A DNA stretch of 64,000 nt from OFTM382 sp964352615 (GCA_964352615.1 CAYGSG010000003.1:10375-74374); one strand, 5' to 3'. Counted from the first letter of the stretch, positions 1-10,045 are shown. Translations and numbers: made by a program. Notes: generated from the sequence alone by a model not told the origin.

Positions 1-1110
1 ACCTCGGCTCAGGCTGGCGATCGCATCACATTGGCTATCGATCAGGCGGGCATCGCGCGGGATGCGCTCGTGCAGGTCCGCGTCGCCGAGCAGCGGCAAC
101 TCGCTTACAACGTCTTCGGATCGGTCGTGGCCGCCGGGCCATACCTGCTCCCCCAGCCCGACTTTCGCCTGCTCGAAGCGCTCACCACCGCGGGCGGGTT
201 CAACGAATCATCGAAATACATCTACGTCATTCGGCAGATACCGCTGACCGGACCCGCGACCGCCCAGCCCAGCGGGCCAGCCGTCGCGCCGACCATCCCC
301 ACCAGCCCCGATGGCCAGCGGCCCGCTGACGACAGCTTCCTCGATCTCATCGACGACCTCACCGGCACCACCGTGCCCTCACCCTCGGCGATGTCCGGCT
401 CCATGACCTCGGCGCGGCGTGCGCCCGTCGGCCTCATGCCGCAGGACTCGCCCGACCCGATCGTGGACTTGATCGATTCTCGCTCACGACCCTCGGGCCG
501 GTCCTCTCTTCCAAGCAACGACCCGATGCGTTGGGTGTTCATCGATGGTCAGTGGGTGCAGATCGCCAACGCGACAGCCGACGGCCCGGACGATGCGTTG
601 GGCGCTGAGGCGCTCGTGACGCAGCGCGTGATCCGTGTGCCGGTCGAGCCGCTGGTCAGCGGCGACGCACGCTACAACGTGGTGGTCCGCCCGGGCGATC
701 TCATCCGTGTTCCCGTGCCGCCCGCCGGCAATGTGTACATGGCCGGGCAGGTGAACCGTCCAGGGGTGTACGCCCTGCCCGCGCAGGGCTCGTTCACGCT
801 CACGCGGGCCATCACCGCTGCGGGCGGGTACGGCCCGATCGCGATCCCCGAGCGGGTGGACCTCACCCGCATGGTGGGCACCGAACGCCAGGCCACGATC
901 CGCGTGAACCTGCGGGCGATCACCGAGGGCACCCAGCCCGACATCCTGCTTAAGCCCGACGACCACATCAACGTGGGCACGAACTTCTGGGCCTTGCCGC
1001 TGGCGGTGTTCCGCAACGGTCTGCGTGCTTCCTACGGCTTCGGCTTCCTGATTGACCGCAACTTCGGCAACGACATCTTCGGGCCGCCGCCTTCGAACAA
1101 CAACAACTGA
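1..1110 (+). CDS. Polysaccharide export protein with SLBB domains (5' partial)
   Basis: The frame is open to the left edge of the window, so the start and probably the N-terminal export domain and signal peptide lie upstream. Two SLBB-like segments are visible: one near the beginning (VFGSVVAAGPYLLP, then LLEALTTAGGF) and one in the C-terminal third (VYMAGQVNRPGVYALP, then LTRAITAAGGYG). A proline/serine-rich, low-complexity stretch of roughly 100 residues separates them. SLBB repeats are typical of Wza/BexD-type outer-membrane polysaccharide export proteins. The C-terminus ends in an asparagine run. The gene leads into an exosortase and a Wzc-like protein, which supports a role in exopolysaccharide export. 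The family is clear; the exact subfamily is not, because the N-terminus is missing. Confidence 0.85.
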   Translation, partial: TSAQAGDRITLAIDQAGIARDALVQVRVAEQRQLAYNVFGSVVAAGPYLLPQPDFRLLEALTTAGGFNESSKYIYVIRQIPLTGPATAQPSGPAVAPTIPTSPDGQRPADDSFLDLIDDLTGTTVPSPSAMSGSMTSARRAPVGLMPQDSPDPIVDLIDSRSRPSGRSSLPSNDPMRWVFIDGQWVQIANATADGPDDALGAEALVTQRVIRVPVEPLVSGDARYNVVVRPGDLIRVPVPPAGNVYMAGQVNRPGVYALPAQGSFTLTRAITAAGGYGPIAIPERVDLTRMVGTERQATIRVNLRAITEGTQPDILLKPDDHINVGTNFWALPLAVFRNGLRASYGFGFLIDRNFGNDIFGPPPSNNNN

Positions 1111-1276
1111 CCGATCGCCGGGAATGGCCCGGCACCAACGTCGCCCACGCCAGGCTTGGCGTGAACCAAGGGGAGGATCCCCGGACGAACATCACCGGGG
1201 GCCGGACGTAGGACGTGTCAGGCTTTCCGCTCGTTTCGGCCTCGTCGCCAACCAGACGCCCATCCGACCCCACGCC

Positions 1277-2260
1277 ATGACCTCCCACCCGCAGACCAGC
1301 ACGATCACCGCCGAGACCGCGCCCAGCGCTCGGTCCGTCGCCCAGTCGCTGGGCAGTCCCGCTGGCTTGGTGGCTGCGTCGATGGGCGCCATCGGCTTCC
1401 TGCTCTACTTCTGGCCCTGGTTCTACCGCCAGCACCGGTTCAGTTGGGCGTTTCCTGAGGACTGGGGCCACTCGTACGTGATCCCGCTGATCTCGGGCTA
1501 CATGCTGTGGTCCAAGCGCGACCAGCTCGCCGCCATCCCGGCCAAGCCGTTTATCGCGGGGCTGCCCGCTGTGGCGCTGGGCATGGTCGGTTTCCTGTTC
1601 TTTACGCTGAACATCTCGAACCACATGCTGCAAGGCGCGTGCATGGTGCTCGCGCTCTACGGCTCGGTGCTCACCGCGCTAGGCCCGGAGATGGCGCGCG
1701 CCACGTTCCTGCCCGTGAGCTTTCTCTCATTCGGCGTGACGATCAGCCAGCGGATCATGCAAGCCATGACCTTCCCGCTCCAGATCCTCGCGTCGAAGGG
1801 TGCGTGGGTGCTGCTCGGGCTGACGCTCACGCCGTTCGGATACTCGATCGAGATCGCGGGCAACACGCTCGAGATATTTGATAAAACGGGCGCGATGGTG
1901 GCCCCGCTCAACGTCGCCGAGGCGTGCAGCGGGATGCGGATGCTCATCGCGTTCTACGCGTTGGCCGGCGCCGTGTCGCTGCTGAGCATGCAACAATGGT
2001 GGCAGCGCGTGCTGCTGATGATGCTGGCGGCGCCGGTGGCGCTGCTGATGAACATCGTCCGCGTGGCGGTGCTGGGCATCCTGACACTCATCGACCCCGA
2101 CCTGGCCGCCGGTGATGCGCACACGTTGATCGGAACGATCCTGCTCGTGCCCTCACTCGGCTTGTTCCTCGCGGTGCGATGGGCGCTGCTCAAGATCGTC
2201 GCTGACAAGCCGGACGAAAAGAGCCCGGCTTCGAGCAAGAACAAAGGGAGCGCGGCATGA
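1277..2260 (+). CDS. Exosortase (EpsH/Xrt family transpeptidase)
   Basis: This polytopic inner-membrane protein of about 327 aa carries the three conserved exosortase residues in order: Cys217 (NVAEACSGMRM), Arg262 (MNIVRVAVLG) and His282 (GDAHTLIG), each in or beside a hydrophobic segment. Exosortases cleave and process C-terminal sorting signals (PEP-CTERM type) of exported proteins and are commonly encoded in exopolysaccharide loci. The frame extends upstream to 1052, but that part is low-complexity and overlaps the preceding gene, so the ATG at 1277 is preferred although I see no good ribosome-binding site. The stop overlaps the next start by 4 nt (ATGA), implying translational coupling with the EpsI-like gene. 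I recognised no protein with a PEP-CTERM-like tail in this window. The exosortase subclass cannot be assigned by eye. Confidence 0.93.
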   Translation: MTSHPQTSTITAETAPSARSVAQSLGSPAGLVAASMGAIGFLLYFWPWFYRQHRFSWAFPEDWGHSYVIPLISGYMLWSKRDQLAAIPAKPFIAGLPAVALGMVGFLFFTLNISNHMLQGACMVLALYGSVLTALGPEMARATFLPVSFLSFGVTISQRIMQAMTFPLQILASKGAWVLLGLTLTPFGYSIEIAGNTLEIFDKTGAMVAPLNVAEACSGMRMLIAFYALAGAVSLLSMQQWWQRVLLMMLAAPVALLMNIVRVAVLGILTLIDPDLAAGDAHTLIGTILLVPSLGLFLAVRWALLKIVADKPDEKSPASSKNKGSAA

Positions 2261-3153
2261 CGACCAAGACCCGAGCCACAACCACTCGCCCCGGACGAGC
2301 TGCTGCGAGCGTCGCCATCAGCCTCGCAGCACTGGGCGTCGGCCTCGCAGGCTCGGCGTTCGCCTTCCAGGGCGTGCTCAAGTCGCAGGGTGTTCGGCTT
2401 CAGAAAAAAGCCATCCATCCGTATCCCGAGCGAACGCTTGGCTCGATCCCGCTTGAGACACGCAACTGGCAACGGATCGGGACCGACCGCATCGAGAGCA
2501 AAGAAGTCGAGGAAGTGCTCGGCACGACCAACTACGTCTCGCGCGTGTATGTCCGCAAGAACCCGCCTGAAGGCACCGAGCACAAGGCCATCGATTTGCA
2601 CGCGGCGTACTACACGGGCATGATCGACACCGTGCCGCACGTGCCCGAGGTGTGCTTCGTCGGCGCAGGCGTGCAGATGTCCGAGGCATCGGAGACCGTG
2701 GCGCTGCCCGTTGATACCACGCGCTGGACGCGGGACGTGGATGTTCCCGAAGAACTTGGCGAGTGGTACCGCACACGCACCGCTGACGGCTCGGGGCGTG
2801 TTCGCCTTCCCCGTAAGCCCCAAGGCCTCGAGATGCGGGTCAGCCAGTTCGATATCGGCAACGACCGGACGCTCAGGGCGGGCTATTTCTTTGTCGCCAA
2901 CGGCGACTGGGTCGCCCACGCCCACGGCGTCCGTCTCCTGTCGTTCAGGCTTCAGGAAGAATACGCGTACTACATGAAGGTGCAGTTCTCGTCGACGGCA
3001 TACGACAGCAACGAGGCATTCGCAGCGGATGCCGCCTCACTGCTTGATGACCTGTTCGGCGACCTGATGCTGTGCACCCCTGACTGGGTAGATGTGAAGA
3101 CCGGGGACCACCCCACGGTGCGCGCAGACCGCGCATCGCAGAATGACTCGTAA
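2257..3153 (+). CDS. Exosortase-associated EpsI family protein
   Basis: A 298-aa protein with an N-terminal signal anchor (about residues 18-38) and an extracytoplasmic domain. The HVPEVCFVGAG motif resembles the conserved RPE-C motif of EpsI/DUF3485 proteins, which are encoded next to, or fused to, exosortases. The start ATG overlaps the exosortase stop by 4 nt. EpsI is required for exopolysaccharide production in some bacteria, but its biochemical activity is not settled. The neighbourhood makes the assignment firm even though overall identity cannot be measured here. Confidence 0.88.
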   Translation: MTTKTRATTTRPGRAAASVAISLAALGVGLAGSAFAFQGVLKSQGVRLQKKAIHPYPERTLGSIPLETRNWQRIGTDRIESKEVEEVLGTTNYVSRVYVRKNPPEGTEHKAIDLHAAYYTGMIDTVPHVPEVCFVGAGVQMSEASETVALPVDTTRWTRDVDVPEELGEWYRTRTADGSGRVRLPRKPQGLEMRVSQFDIGNDRTLRAGYFFVANGDWVAHAHGVRLLSFRLQEEYAYYMKVQFSSTAYDSNEAFAADAASLLDDLFGDLMLCTPDWVDVKTGDHPTVRADRASQNDS

Positions 3154-3186
3154 TCGGGACGCAGACGTTCCCGCAAGGATCGGCAG

Positions 3187-6100
3187 ATGGCCAACCGCGT
3201 AAACATCAAGTTCGTCGTCATTCTCTCGGCTGTGCTGATCGTGATCAGCGCGGGCGTCGCGTTCCTGGCGATCAAGGTCGTGTCCAAGTCGGCCGAGGAC
3301 CACATCCGACTGGGCGATACCGCGATGGCCGCGGGCGACTACCGCGTCGCGGCGAGCCACTACTCCAAGGCCGTGGCCGACGACCAGACCAACAAGACGT
3401 ACCTGCGTAAGTGGGTCGACGCGCTCGAGTTGAATGTGCCAGCCAACGACCAACTCCTCAACGAGAAGTTCTTTAACGACCTTGTGCCAGCCTACCGGCA
3501 GCTCGCCAACGCAGACGCGGACGACCCGATCGACCAGCTCGAGTTCTTAAACCTACAACTCGACATCTTGGAGCACAGCGGAGGCTACTCGGTCCAGTCG
3601 TTTTCGCAATTGACAGGATTTGCCGGTACATACATTGAGCATCACCAGCGGACCCGCCCGGACGACCGCTCCTGGTGGCCACTGCGTCGCTTCAACGCGA
3701 TTGCAACCTCGATGGCAGCCACTTCGAACACGGCCCCGCCGATAACCGCGGTAGAGGCTGCCATAGAGGACGCCACCGCGGCACTCGAAGCGAACCCGGA
3801 CGACGACCGTGCCGCCTTAGCGATGTACGACCTGCTCACGTATCGCTCGGGCGAGCTTCGGCGTCAACAGCTTCCCGGCGCGATCGAAGCGGAGGAAGCC
3901 ATCGAGAGCTTTGTGGCATCGACGATCGACCGCACCACCCCTGGCTCGAACGCTCGCATGTCTGCGGAGACCACCCGACTCTTCAACCGAATCCGCAAAC
4001 TACTTGAATCGCTCAAACAAACGATGACCTCCGAACGCGCCGTCATCGCGATGGGCCAACAAGTTAGCGAGCTTACACCATCGCTTGACGCACTGTTCGA
4101 TCGCATCGGTGAGGCAAACGAGGCACCCAGCAACAGGTTGGTTCTGCGGTTGATGGATGTCGAGAGAAGCATTGCGCCGCGGGACAGGCTCCGGCGATCG
4201 TCGGCCGTCATTGAGCGCGCCGTGCAAGATCGCCCCGGGGATGTCGTCCTTCTCATGCAGCGAGCACGGCTCGAGACCATGATCGGAGACTCCCAGGCGG
4301 CGATCAGCACCTATGAGCTGATCAGGACGTTCGAGCTCGAGGCGATCAACCTCGAGAGCGTGCTCCGCAAAGAATACCGGAGTCAATCGCTCTACAGCCT
4401 TGCTGAGCTGAACTATGCACTCGCTGTTGCGAGCGATGACGAGTCGGATCGCGCCGCGTACCTCGTCGAGGTCAAACGCGTGCGCGACCAACTAGCCCAG
4501 CAGGTCTCCAGCAACTCGCCGCAGCTTCAGTTGATCGACGCACGCATCGCGCTGACCGAGGGCAAGACAGTCGAGGCGCAGGCCATGCTCGATCGCCTCA
4601 ACCGACAGACCCAGTACACATACGAGGAGGGGCTCTGGCTCGCTGGCGCGAGCGCCGCGCAGAACCGCCAGCCCGGCCTCGCCATCCAGCGATTCCGCCA
4701 GTTGGTCGAGATGCAACCCAAGGCCGTCCGCTACCGCCAGGCACTCGCCGAGATGGAGATCGAAGTCGGGAACATGTCTGAGGGCCTAGCGCAGCTACGC
4801 ATCGCGCTCGAGATCGACCCGACAAACCCGGATCTGCGCACGAACGTGCAACGACTGGAAACGGCTCAGGGCCTCCGCACCGCCGACGATCCGATCGACG
4901 CGGCGCTGATAGAAGCCAAGAGGCTCTCCGATGGGAGCAACGAGTTCGTCGGAGATACCAAGGCCGGTACGGCTCGGTTGGAGCGGGCTGTCGAGGAGCA
5001 CGGCGCCGACCCGCGATTGATCTCGAACCTTGCAAGGCAGTATGTGCTCAGCGGCAACATCGAGCAGGCGCAGGCCATTGCCAAGGCCGGCCTTGATGCC
5101 AATCCTGAAAACGAGGACATACTCCTGCTGTCGGAAGCTGTGCAATCCGGCAGCCGCGTGCAGGTCATCGAGTACTTCCTCGACCAGCTCGAAGGCGATC
5201 CCGGAGAGCTCGCCGTGGCCAAGTGGTTGACTTTCCAGGGGCTGAACGAGCCGGAGGCGGCCGAGAAATGGCTGGGTGTTGCCACCGAGCTTGCTCCCGA
5301 CAACGCATCGGTGCTCGAGGCCCGGATGCTGCGGGCGATTCAGACCGAGGACTTTGACCTTGCCGACACGGTGACCGCCAGGGCTATTCAAGCCAACGCC
5401 GACGGCGCTGGGGGCGCGACCTACGTGGCGCGCGTGCAGCGGGCACGCGGTAACACGCCCGCAGCAATCGACACACTGGATACGGCGACGAGCCGTTTCC
5501 CCAATAACGCGGGGCTCTGGAGGCTCTTGGGCCTCATGCACTCTGCGATCGGTCAGCACACGGACGCGCTGGAAGCCTACAACCGCGCGTTGGACATCCA
5601 GCCGAACATTCCGGCTGTGATCAATGCCAAGATCAGAGCGATGCTATCGCTGGGCCAGACCCAGGCAGCCTTGCAGTTCAAGCGGAACCAGGAGCATCTC
5701 GCCCGATCAAACGAGGAGTTCGTACAATTGCACCTCTTGCTTGAGGGTGAATACGGCGACGTCGGTTTGGCACGATCACAGCGCGCCCAGCGTGCCTCGA
5801 TCAATCCCGCTGATCTCGTCAACCGTGCGCAACTCGCGGGGCTACTGATCCGAGACGGGCAGTTCTCCCAAGCGGCGGCCATCATCGATGACCTCGAAGA
5901 CGAGGTTGACGACCCCCGGTCACTCACAACGCTGCGAGCCACTCTCCGTGCAGAGCAGGGCGATTTCGAGGCCGCCCGATCGATCTTCGCGAGAGAAATC
6001 GCGGCGAGCCAGCCCGACGAACGTGCGGACTCATACATCAGACTGTACTCGTTCCTCAACGAGCGAGGCCGAACGACCGAGGCGCTCAACACGCTCGTCC

Positions 6101-7767
6101 AGGCGCTGCCATGGCAGAAGCCCGGCCGGATGCTGATCGACAAGACGCTGGGCGACTTGCTCATGGGTCGCGGCAACTTCGAGGGAGCCAATGAGTCGTA
6201 CACGCGTATCCGCGATGCGCGCGACAATGCTGACGGCGGCATATGGGAGCAGCGTCGCATCGAAACGCTCATCCGCCTCAACAGGCTGGAAGAAGCGGTC
6301 GACGCCATCGCGGCTCTGCCTGCGGATCAACGCACGTTGAACACAAGGCTTCTCGAAGCCGACCTGACCATTCGTCAGGGCGACTACCCCAAGGCGCGTG
6401 GGCTGCTCGACACGATCGTCGCCGAGAACCCAGAGAACGCCCTCGTGTATGTCAAACGCGCTGAAGCGATGAGCGATAGCCCCGAACTCGAACGCGATCG
6501 GCTGCTCGACCTCAACAAGGCCATCGAGCTTCAGCCCGGCTTCTGGCAGGCGTACCGCGCTCGATCTGCTGTATTCGCCTCGATGCAGCGTACGGACGAG
6601 GCGATCAACGACCTTCGCAGAGCCATCGAGCTCAATCCTTCGCTCGATGCGGTCAGGCTGAACCTCGTTGAGTACCTGGTCACGCAGGGTCGGACGAATG
6701 ACGCGCTCGAAATCGCACGCGAGGCGCTCGCGCTCAAGCCACGCGACACGGACCTGCGTGACCGACTCGGCCTGGTGTTTGCCCAGGGCGACCGCCGGCG
6801 CGAAGCCACGCAGATGTACCGCGCAGCGCTGGAACTCGATCCGACGCCAGCGCGGGCGATCCGCGTGCTTGACCTGCTGCTGACCGAGAAGCCGCCACGG
6901 ACCGTTGAGGCAGAGAACCTGCTCGCCCTGCCCATCATGACCTCGCTCATCGAAGAAGACGGCGGGCTGAGGCTCATGCGGGCCCGCGTCTACTACCTCC
7001 AGGGCCGATCGGACGCGGCCCTCCGCGAATCGGTCGAGGCATACCGCGCCATGAGACCCATCGCCCGCGACATGCTCGTGTGGTTCAACTTCGTCGAGAC
7101 GATGATCGAGGATCGGGCGGGCACGCTTGAGTTCCTCGATCGATTCGAGGCCGAGCCCGGCACCCAGCAGTGGGCCAGGCTGTTCCGCGGGATTCTGCTG
7201 ATGAGCGGCGAGGACACCAGGCCCGACGGGATCGGCCTGCTCGAACAGCACGCTGAGTCCACTAACGATTCCGAGGTCGCGTTTACCGCGTGGCGATCGT
7301 TGGGAGCTCGAAGCTACGAGGACGGGAACTTCCCCAAGGCCATCGAGTACTGGAACCGAGCGATCGAGAAGCGCCCCAATGACACCACCGTGCTCAACAA
7401 CATCGCGTACACCTACAGCGCCCGGCTGGACGACCCCGCTCGAGCGGTGCCTATGGCGGTCCGGGCGGCAAAGCTTGCGCCTAACGACTCGGACGTGCTT
7501 CACACGCTGGGCGTGAGCCTGCTCCGCAGCGGAAAGGCTCAGGAGGCCCTGGAGCCCCTGAACCGGGCCCGGATGGCGGCTCAGACGCCCCTGAATTGGG
7601 TGACGGCATCCGTCCATTACGCCGAGGCGCTCAACACGGTCGAGCAGGCCGCAGCAGCTAAAGAAGTTATCGAAGCGATCCAAAGCAGAATGGACGACCC
7701 GAGCGCACTGAACGATGTACTGCGTGAGGACTATCTCCGTCTGCGGGCAGCGCTGGGCATGAACTGA
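3187..7767 (+). CDS. Very large membrane-anchored tetratricopeptide-repeat protein
   Basis: A 1526-aa protein with one N-terminal transmembrane segment (about residues 8-29, no lipobox), followed by almost continuous helical TPR-like repeats. Clear examples are the unit beginning HTDALEAYNRALDIQPN and the late units EAINDLRRAIELNPS and AIEYWNRAIEKRPND. An AAGG-like ribosome-binding site (AAGGAT) lies 7 nt before the ATG. Exosortase/PEP-CTERM loci often encode a long TPR protein (the PrsT type, usually around 900 aa and often a lipoprotein). This one is considerably longer and is anchored by a signal anchor. It is probably a periplasmic scaffold for the export machinery; no enzymatic motif is visible. 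Confidence 0.85.
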   Translation: MANRVNIKFVVILSAVLIVISAGVAFLAIKVVSKSAEDHIRLGDTAMAAGDYRVAASHYSKAVADDQTNKTYLRKWVDALELNVPANDQLLNEKFFNDLVPAYRQLANADADDPIDQLEFLNLQLDILEHSGGYSVQSFSQLTGFAGTYIEHHQRTRPDDRSWWPLRRFNAIATSMAATSNTAPPITAVEAAIEDATAALEANPDDDRAALAMYDLLTYRSGELRRQQLPGAIEAEEAIESFVASTIDRTTPGSNARMSAETTRLFNRIRKLLESLKQTMTSERAVIAMGQQVSELTPSLDALFDRIGEANEAPSNRLVLRLMDVERSIAPRDRLRRSSAVIERAVQDRPGDVVLLMQRARLETMIGDSQAAISTYELIRTFELEAINLESVLRKEYRSQSLYSLAELNYALAVASDDESDRAAYLVEVKRVRDQLAQQVSSNSPQLQLIDARIALTEGKTVEAQAMLDRLNRQTQYTYEEGLWLAGASAAQNRQPGLAIQRFRQLVEMQPKAVRYRQALAEMEIEVGNMSEGLAQLRIALEIDPTNPDLRTNVQRLETAQGLRTADDPIDAALIEAKRLSDGSNEFVGDTKAGTARLERAVEEHGADPRLISNLARQYVLSGNIEQAQAIAKAGLDANPENEDILLLSEAVQSGSRVQVIEYFLDQLEGDPGELAVAKWLTFQGLNEPEAAEKWLGVATELAPDNASVLEARMLRAIQTEDFDLADTVTARAIQANADGAGGATYVARVQRARGNTPAAIDTLDTATSRFPNNAGLWRLLGLMHSAIGQHTDALEAYNRALDIQPNIPAVINAKIRAMLSLGQTQAALQFKRNQEHLARSNEEFVQLHLLLEGEYGDVGLARSQRAQRASINPADLVNRAQLAGLLIRDGQFSQAAAIIDDLEDEVDDPRSLTTLRATLRAEQGDFEAARSIFAREIAASQPDERADSYIRLYSFLNERGRTTEALNTLVQALPWQKPGRMLIDKTLGDLLMGRGNFEGANESYTRIRDARDNADGGIWEQRRIETLIRLNRLEEAVDAIAALPADQRTLNTRLLEADLTIRQGDYPKARGLLDTIVAENPENALVYVKRAEAMSDSPELERDRLLDLNKAIELQPGFWQAYRARSAVFASMQRTDEAINDLRRAIELNPSLDAVRLNLVEYLVTQGRTNDALEIAREALALKPRDTDLRDRLGLVFAQGDRRREATQMYRAALELDPTPARAIRVLDLLLTEKPPRTVEAENLLALPIMTSLIEEDGGLRLMRARVYYLQGRSDAALRESVEAYRAMRPIARDMLVWFNFVETMIEDRAGTLEFLDRFEAEPGTQQWARLFRGILLMSGEDTRPDGIGLLEQHAESTNDSEVAFTAWRSLGARSYEDGNFPKAIEYWNRAIEKRPNDTTVLNNIAYTYSARLDDPARAVPMAVRAAKLAPNDSDVLHTLGVSLLRSGKAQEALEPLNRARMAAQTPLNWVTASVHYAEALNTVEQAAAAKEVIEAIQSRMDDPSALNDVLREDYLRLRAALGMN

Positions 7768-7822
7768 ACCTATTTACTCGGGCCCCAGTCGTATCGCCTA
7801 ACTGGCACCGAATGAGAACACC

Positions 7823-10039
7823 ATGACGACCACCAACTCACCCAGTTCGCAACCCGCGCCCGCGACCCGCGCGACCCAGCCTTCAGGTCCCGCCAGCGCT
7901 TCGCCCGGGCTCCCGCCCATCGATCCAGTCAAGATCATCCTCAAGTACCTGCCGCTGCTGATCGCGGTGGGTGTGATCAGTGTCGCCCTCGGTGTCGGCG
8001 TGTTCATCACATGGCGCAAGTTCGAGCCAGTTTACCGTTCGTCGGTTGTGTTCGAGGCCCAGGGTGTGCGCACGTCTACCACGCAGACAGCCGCCCGAGA
8101 GGATGACAAGGAACTCGATCGCTTCATGAACTCGCAGGCCGCGGACATGGCGTCACGGCAGGTGGTCGATGCCGTCATCAACAACCCACGGACCCGCATC
8201 GAAGCCCCAGTCTGGGCGGCCCAGTTCTCGGAGAATGGCTCGTTTGATCTTAGCAAGGCCCGTAAGGACCTTACCGGTCGGATCTCCGCTGGCGTTCTCG
8301 CCCGTACCAAGTACATCACGCTTAACGTGGATTACAGCGAGCCCGTTGATGCCTTTGTGCTCGCCGGCCTCGTACGCGAAGAGTACATCAAGAGCCTCAA
8401 GAATCGCACGGATCGATCTGCGTACAACCAGCGCGATGACCTGGCCCAGCGGCTCACCGAACTCAACCAGCAGGAGGAGAATCTGAAGCGCCGCCGAGAC
8501 GACCTTCTTTCTTCGAATGACATCGACGACCTTCAGACCAACACCAGCGCCTCGCAACGAATCATCGAAACATCTCAGAACCAAATCACTCGGATTCGTA
8601 TGGTGATAGAGGATTCAGAGAGCAGACTGGGACAGTATCGCGCTCAGCTCGACGCTTCGCCCGGCGGCATCGCATACCCGGACTCCCTCCGCAGCGAAGT
8701 CGAGAGCGACCCAGAGCTCCGCAACATCCGACAGACCATCACCGGCCTCGAAGCCGAATTGGGTGCCTTGCGTCAAGCCGGGCTCGGTCCCAACCACCGC
8801 ACGTTCAAAGCGATCGAGTCTCGAATTGACTCCTGGAATCAGGAGCTCGAGAGCAAACGCCAGGAACTCCTTCGTTCGCGCTTCGACGGACTGGTCGATG
8901 CCATCGACCTGCAGTTGGAGGGGTATCGGGCGCAGGAGTCCGACCTGCTCAAGGCCATCGAAGCCGCTCAGAGTCGCAAGGCCGAGATGACACGGATTAT
9001 CTCGCAGGTCCGCGACCTGAACGAAGAAATCGGGCTCACTGCTCAGAGCAAGAACACCATGCGCAATAGCCTCGAAGAGTACCGACTGTTGATCGGACTC
9101 GATGACGCGGCACGCATCACTGTCGTCCAACCCCAGCAGCTACCCGACTCCATGCACTCGCCCAAGCCGCTGGTCGTGGTGCCCGCGACGATGGTCGTGC
9201 TGCTCGGGCTCACCACCGGCCTGATCTTCCTGCGTGAGGTCCTCGACCAGCGCGTCAAGGGGCCATCGGACATCACCTCGATGCAACGCATGCGGCTGGT
9301 GGGCGTCATCCCCGATGCCGACGAGGACCCCGAGAAGCACGAGAACCTCGCGCTGGCCTACCACAACAAGGACAAGAGCGTGCTGGCCGAGAGCTTCCGC
9401 CAGACGCGTGCCTCGCTGGCTCGTCGCATGAACGCCGCGGGTCACCGCAGCATCGCCATCGTCCCCGCCATGCCCGGCTCAGGAGCGACGACCATCGCCA
9501 CCAACCTGGCCGCGTGCTGCGCCAAGTCGGACATGAAGGTCGTGCTCATCGATGCGAACTTCCGCAAGCCCAGACTGCAATCCATCTTCGGGCTCGCCGA
9601 GGGTCCGGGGCTGGGCGACGTCCTCGCCGACCCGTCCATGGGCATCGAGGCCGCGATGCAGGCAACAAACATCCCCAACCTCAGCATCATCACCGCGGGC
9701 TCTGCGAGCAACAGGTCCAGCGAGCGCCTTTCGACCACGGCGTTTGGCGACCTCATCGCCAGCGCGACCGCCATCGCGGATCTGGTCATCGTCGACACAC
9801 CCCCCGGCGTAGTCTCGGGCGACGGCCGGGCCATCGCAAACCGCGTGGACTCGAGCATGCTCGTGGTCCGGGCGATGAGCGAGAGCCGGGGTCTTGTCAG
9901 CCGACTCCGCAACGAGTTCAGCGATTGCCGGGGCGAATTCCTTGGCGTGCTCGTCAACGGGGTCAAGGCCGCCGCCGGCGGGTACCTCAAGCGTAACATC
10001 GAGGCAACGCACAAGTACGCCCACTCCTCAGAGGCCTGA
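7823..10039 (+). CDS. Wzc/CapB-like polysaccharide chain-length and BY-kinase-like protein, P-loop lysine missing
   Basis: The 738-aa protein has the bipartite architecture of polysaccharide co-polymerases: a Wzz-like periplasmic part between two transmembrane segments (about residues 44-63 and 450-470), with a long coiled-coil stretch in between, then a cytoplasmic MinD/BY-kinase-like ATPase domain. In that domain Walker A' (VVLIDANFRKP, from residue 573) and Walker B (LVIVDTPP, from 654) are present. The P-loop reads PGSGATT (residues 551-557), so the normally invariant lysine is replaced by alanine. The C-terminus has only two tyrosines in its last 20 residues, not a tyrosine cluster. It may therefore be an inactive kinase acting as a structural regulator of chain length. 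No strong ribosome-binding site is seen before the ATG. Confidence 0.88.
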   Translation: MTTTNSPSSQPAPATRATQPSGPASASPGLPPIDPVKIILKYLPLLIAVGVISVALGVGVFITWRKFEPVYRSSVVFEAQGVRTSTTQTAAREDDKELDRFMNSQAADMASRQVVDAVINNPRTRIEAPVWAAQFSENGSFDLSKARKDLTGRISAGVLARTKYITLNVDYSEPVDAFVLAGLVREEYIKSLKNRTDRSAYNQRDDLAQRLTELNQQEENLKRRRDDLLSSNDIDDLQTNTSASQRIIETSQNQITRIRMVIEDSESRLGQYRAQLDASPGGIAYPDSLRSEVESDPELRNIRQTITGLEAELGALRQAGLGPNHRTFKAIESRIDSWNQELESKRQELLRSRFDGLVDAIDLQLEGYRAQESDLLKAIEAAQSRKAEMTRIISQVRDLNEEIGLTAQSKNTMRNSLEEYRLLIGLDDAARITVVQPQQLPDSMHSPKPLVVVPATMVVLLGLTTGLIFLREVLDQRVKGPSDITSMQRMRLVGVIPDADEDPEKHENLALAYHNKDKSVLAESFRQTRASLARRMNAAGHRSIAIVPAMPGSGATTIATNLAACCAKSDMKVVLIDANFRKPRLQSIFGLAEGPGLGDVLADPSMGIEAAMQATNIPNLSIITAGSASNRSSERLSTTAFGDLIASATAIADLVIVDTPPGVVSGDGRAIANRVDSSMLVVRAMSESRGLVSRLRNEFSDCRGEFLGVLVNGVKAAAGGYLKRNIEATHKYAHSSEA

Positions 10040-10045
10040 TGCATC

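Noticed and set aside
1052..1276. An upstream in-frame extension of the exosortase gene
   Set aside because: It overlaps the SLBB gene end, is Thr/Arg-rich and low in complexity, and lacks a membrane segment; the ATG at 1277 precedes the first conserved region.
6031..7683. A 550-codon minus-strand frame
   Set aside because: It lies wholly inside the TPR gene on the opposite strand. Its translation is Arg/Leu/His-rich with no domain, and the TPR frame explains the region.
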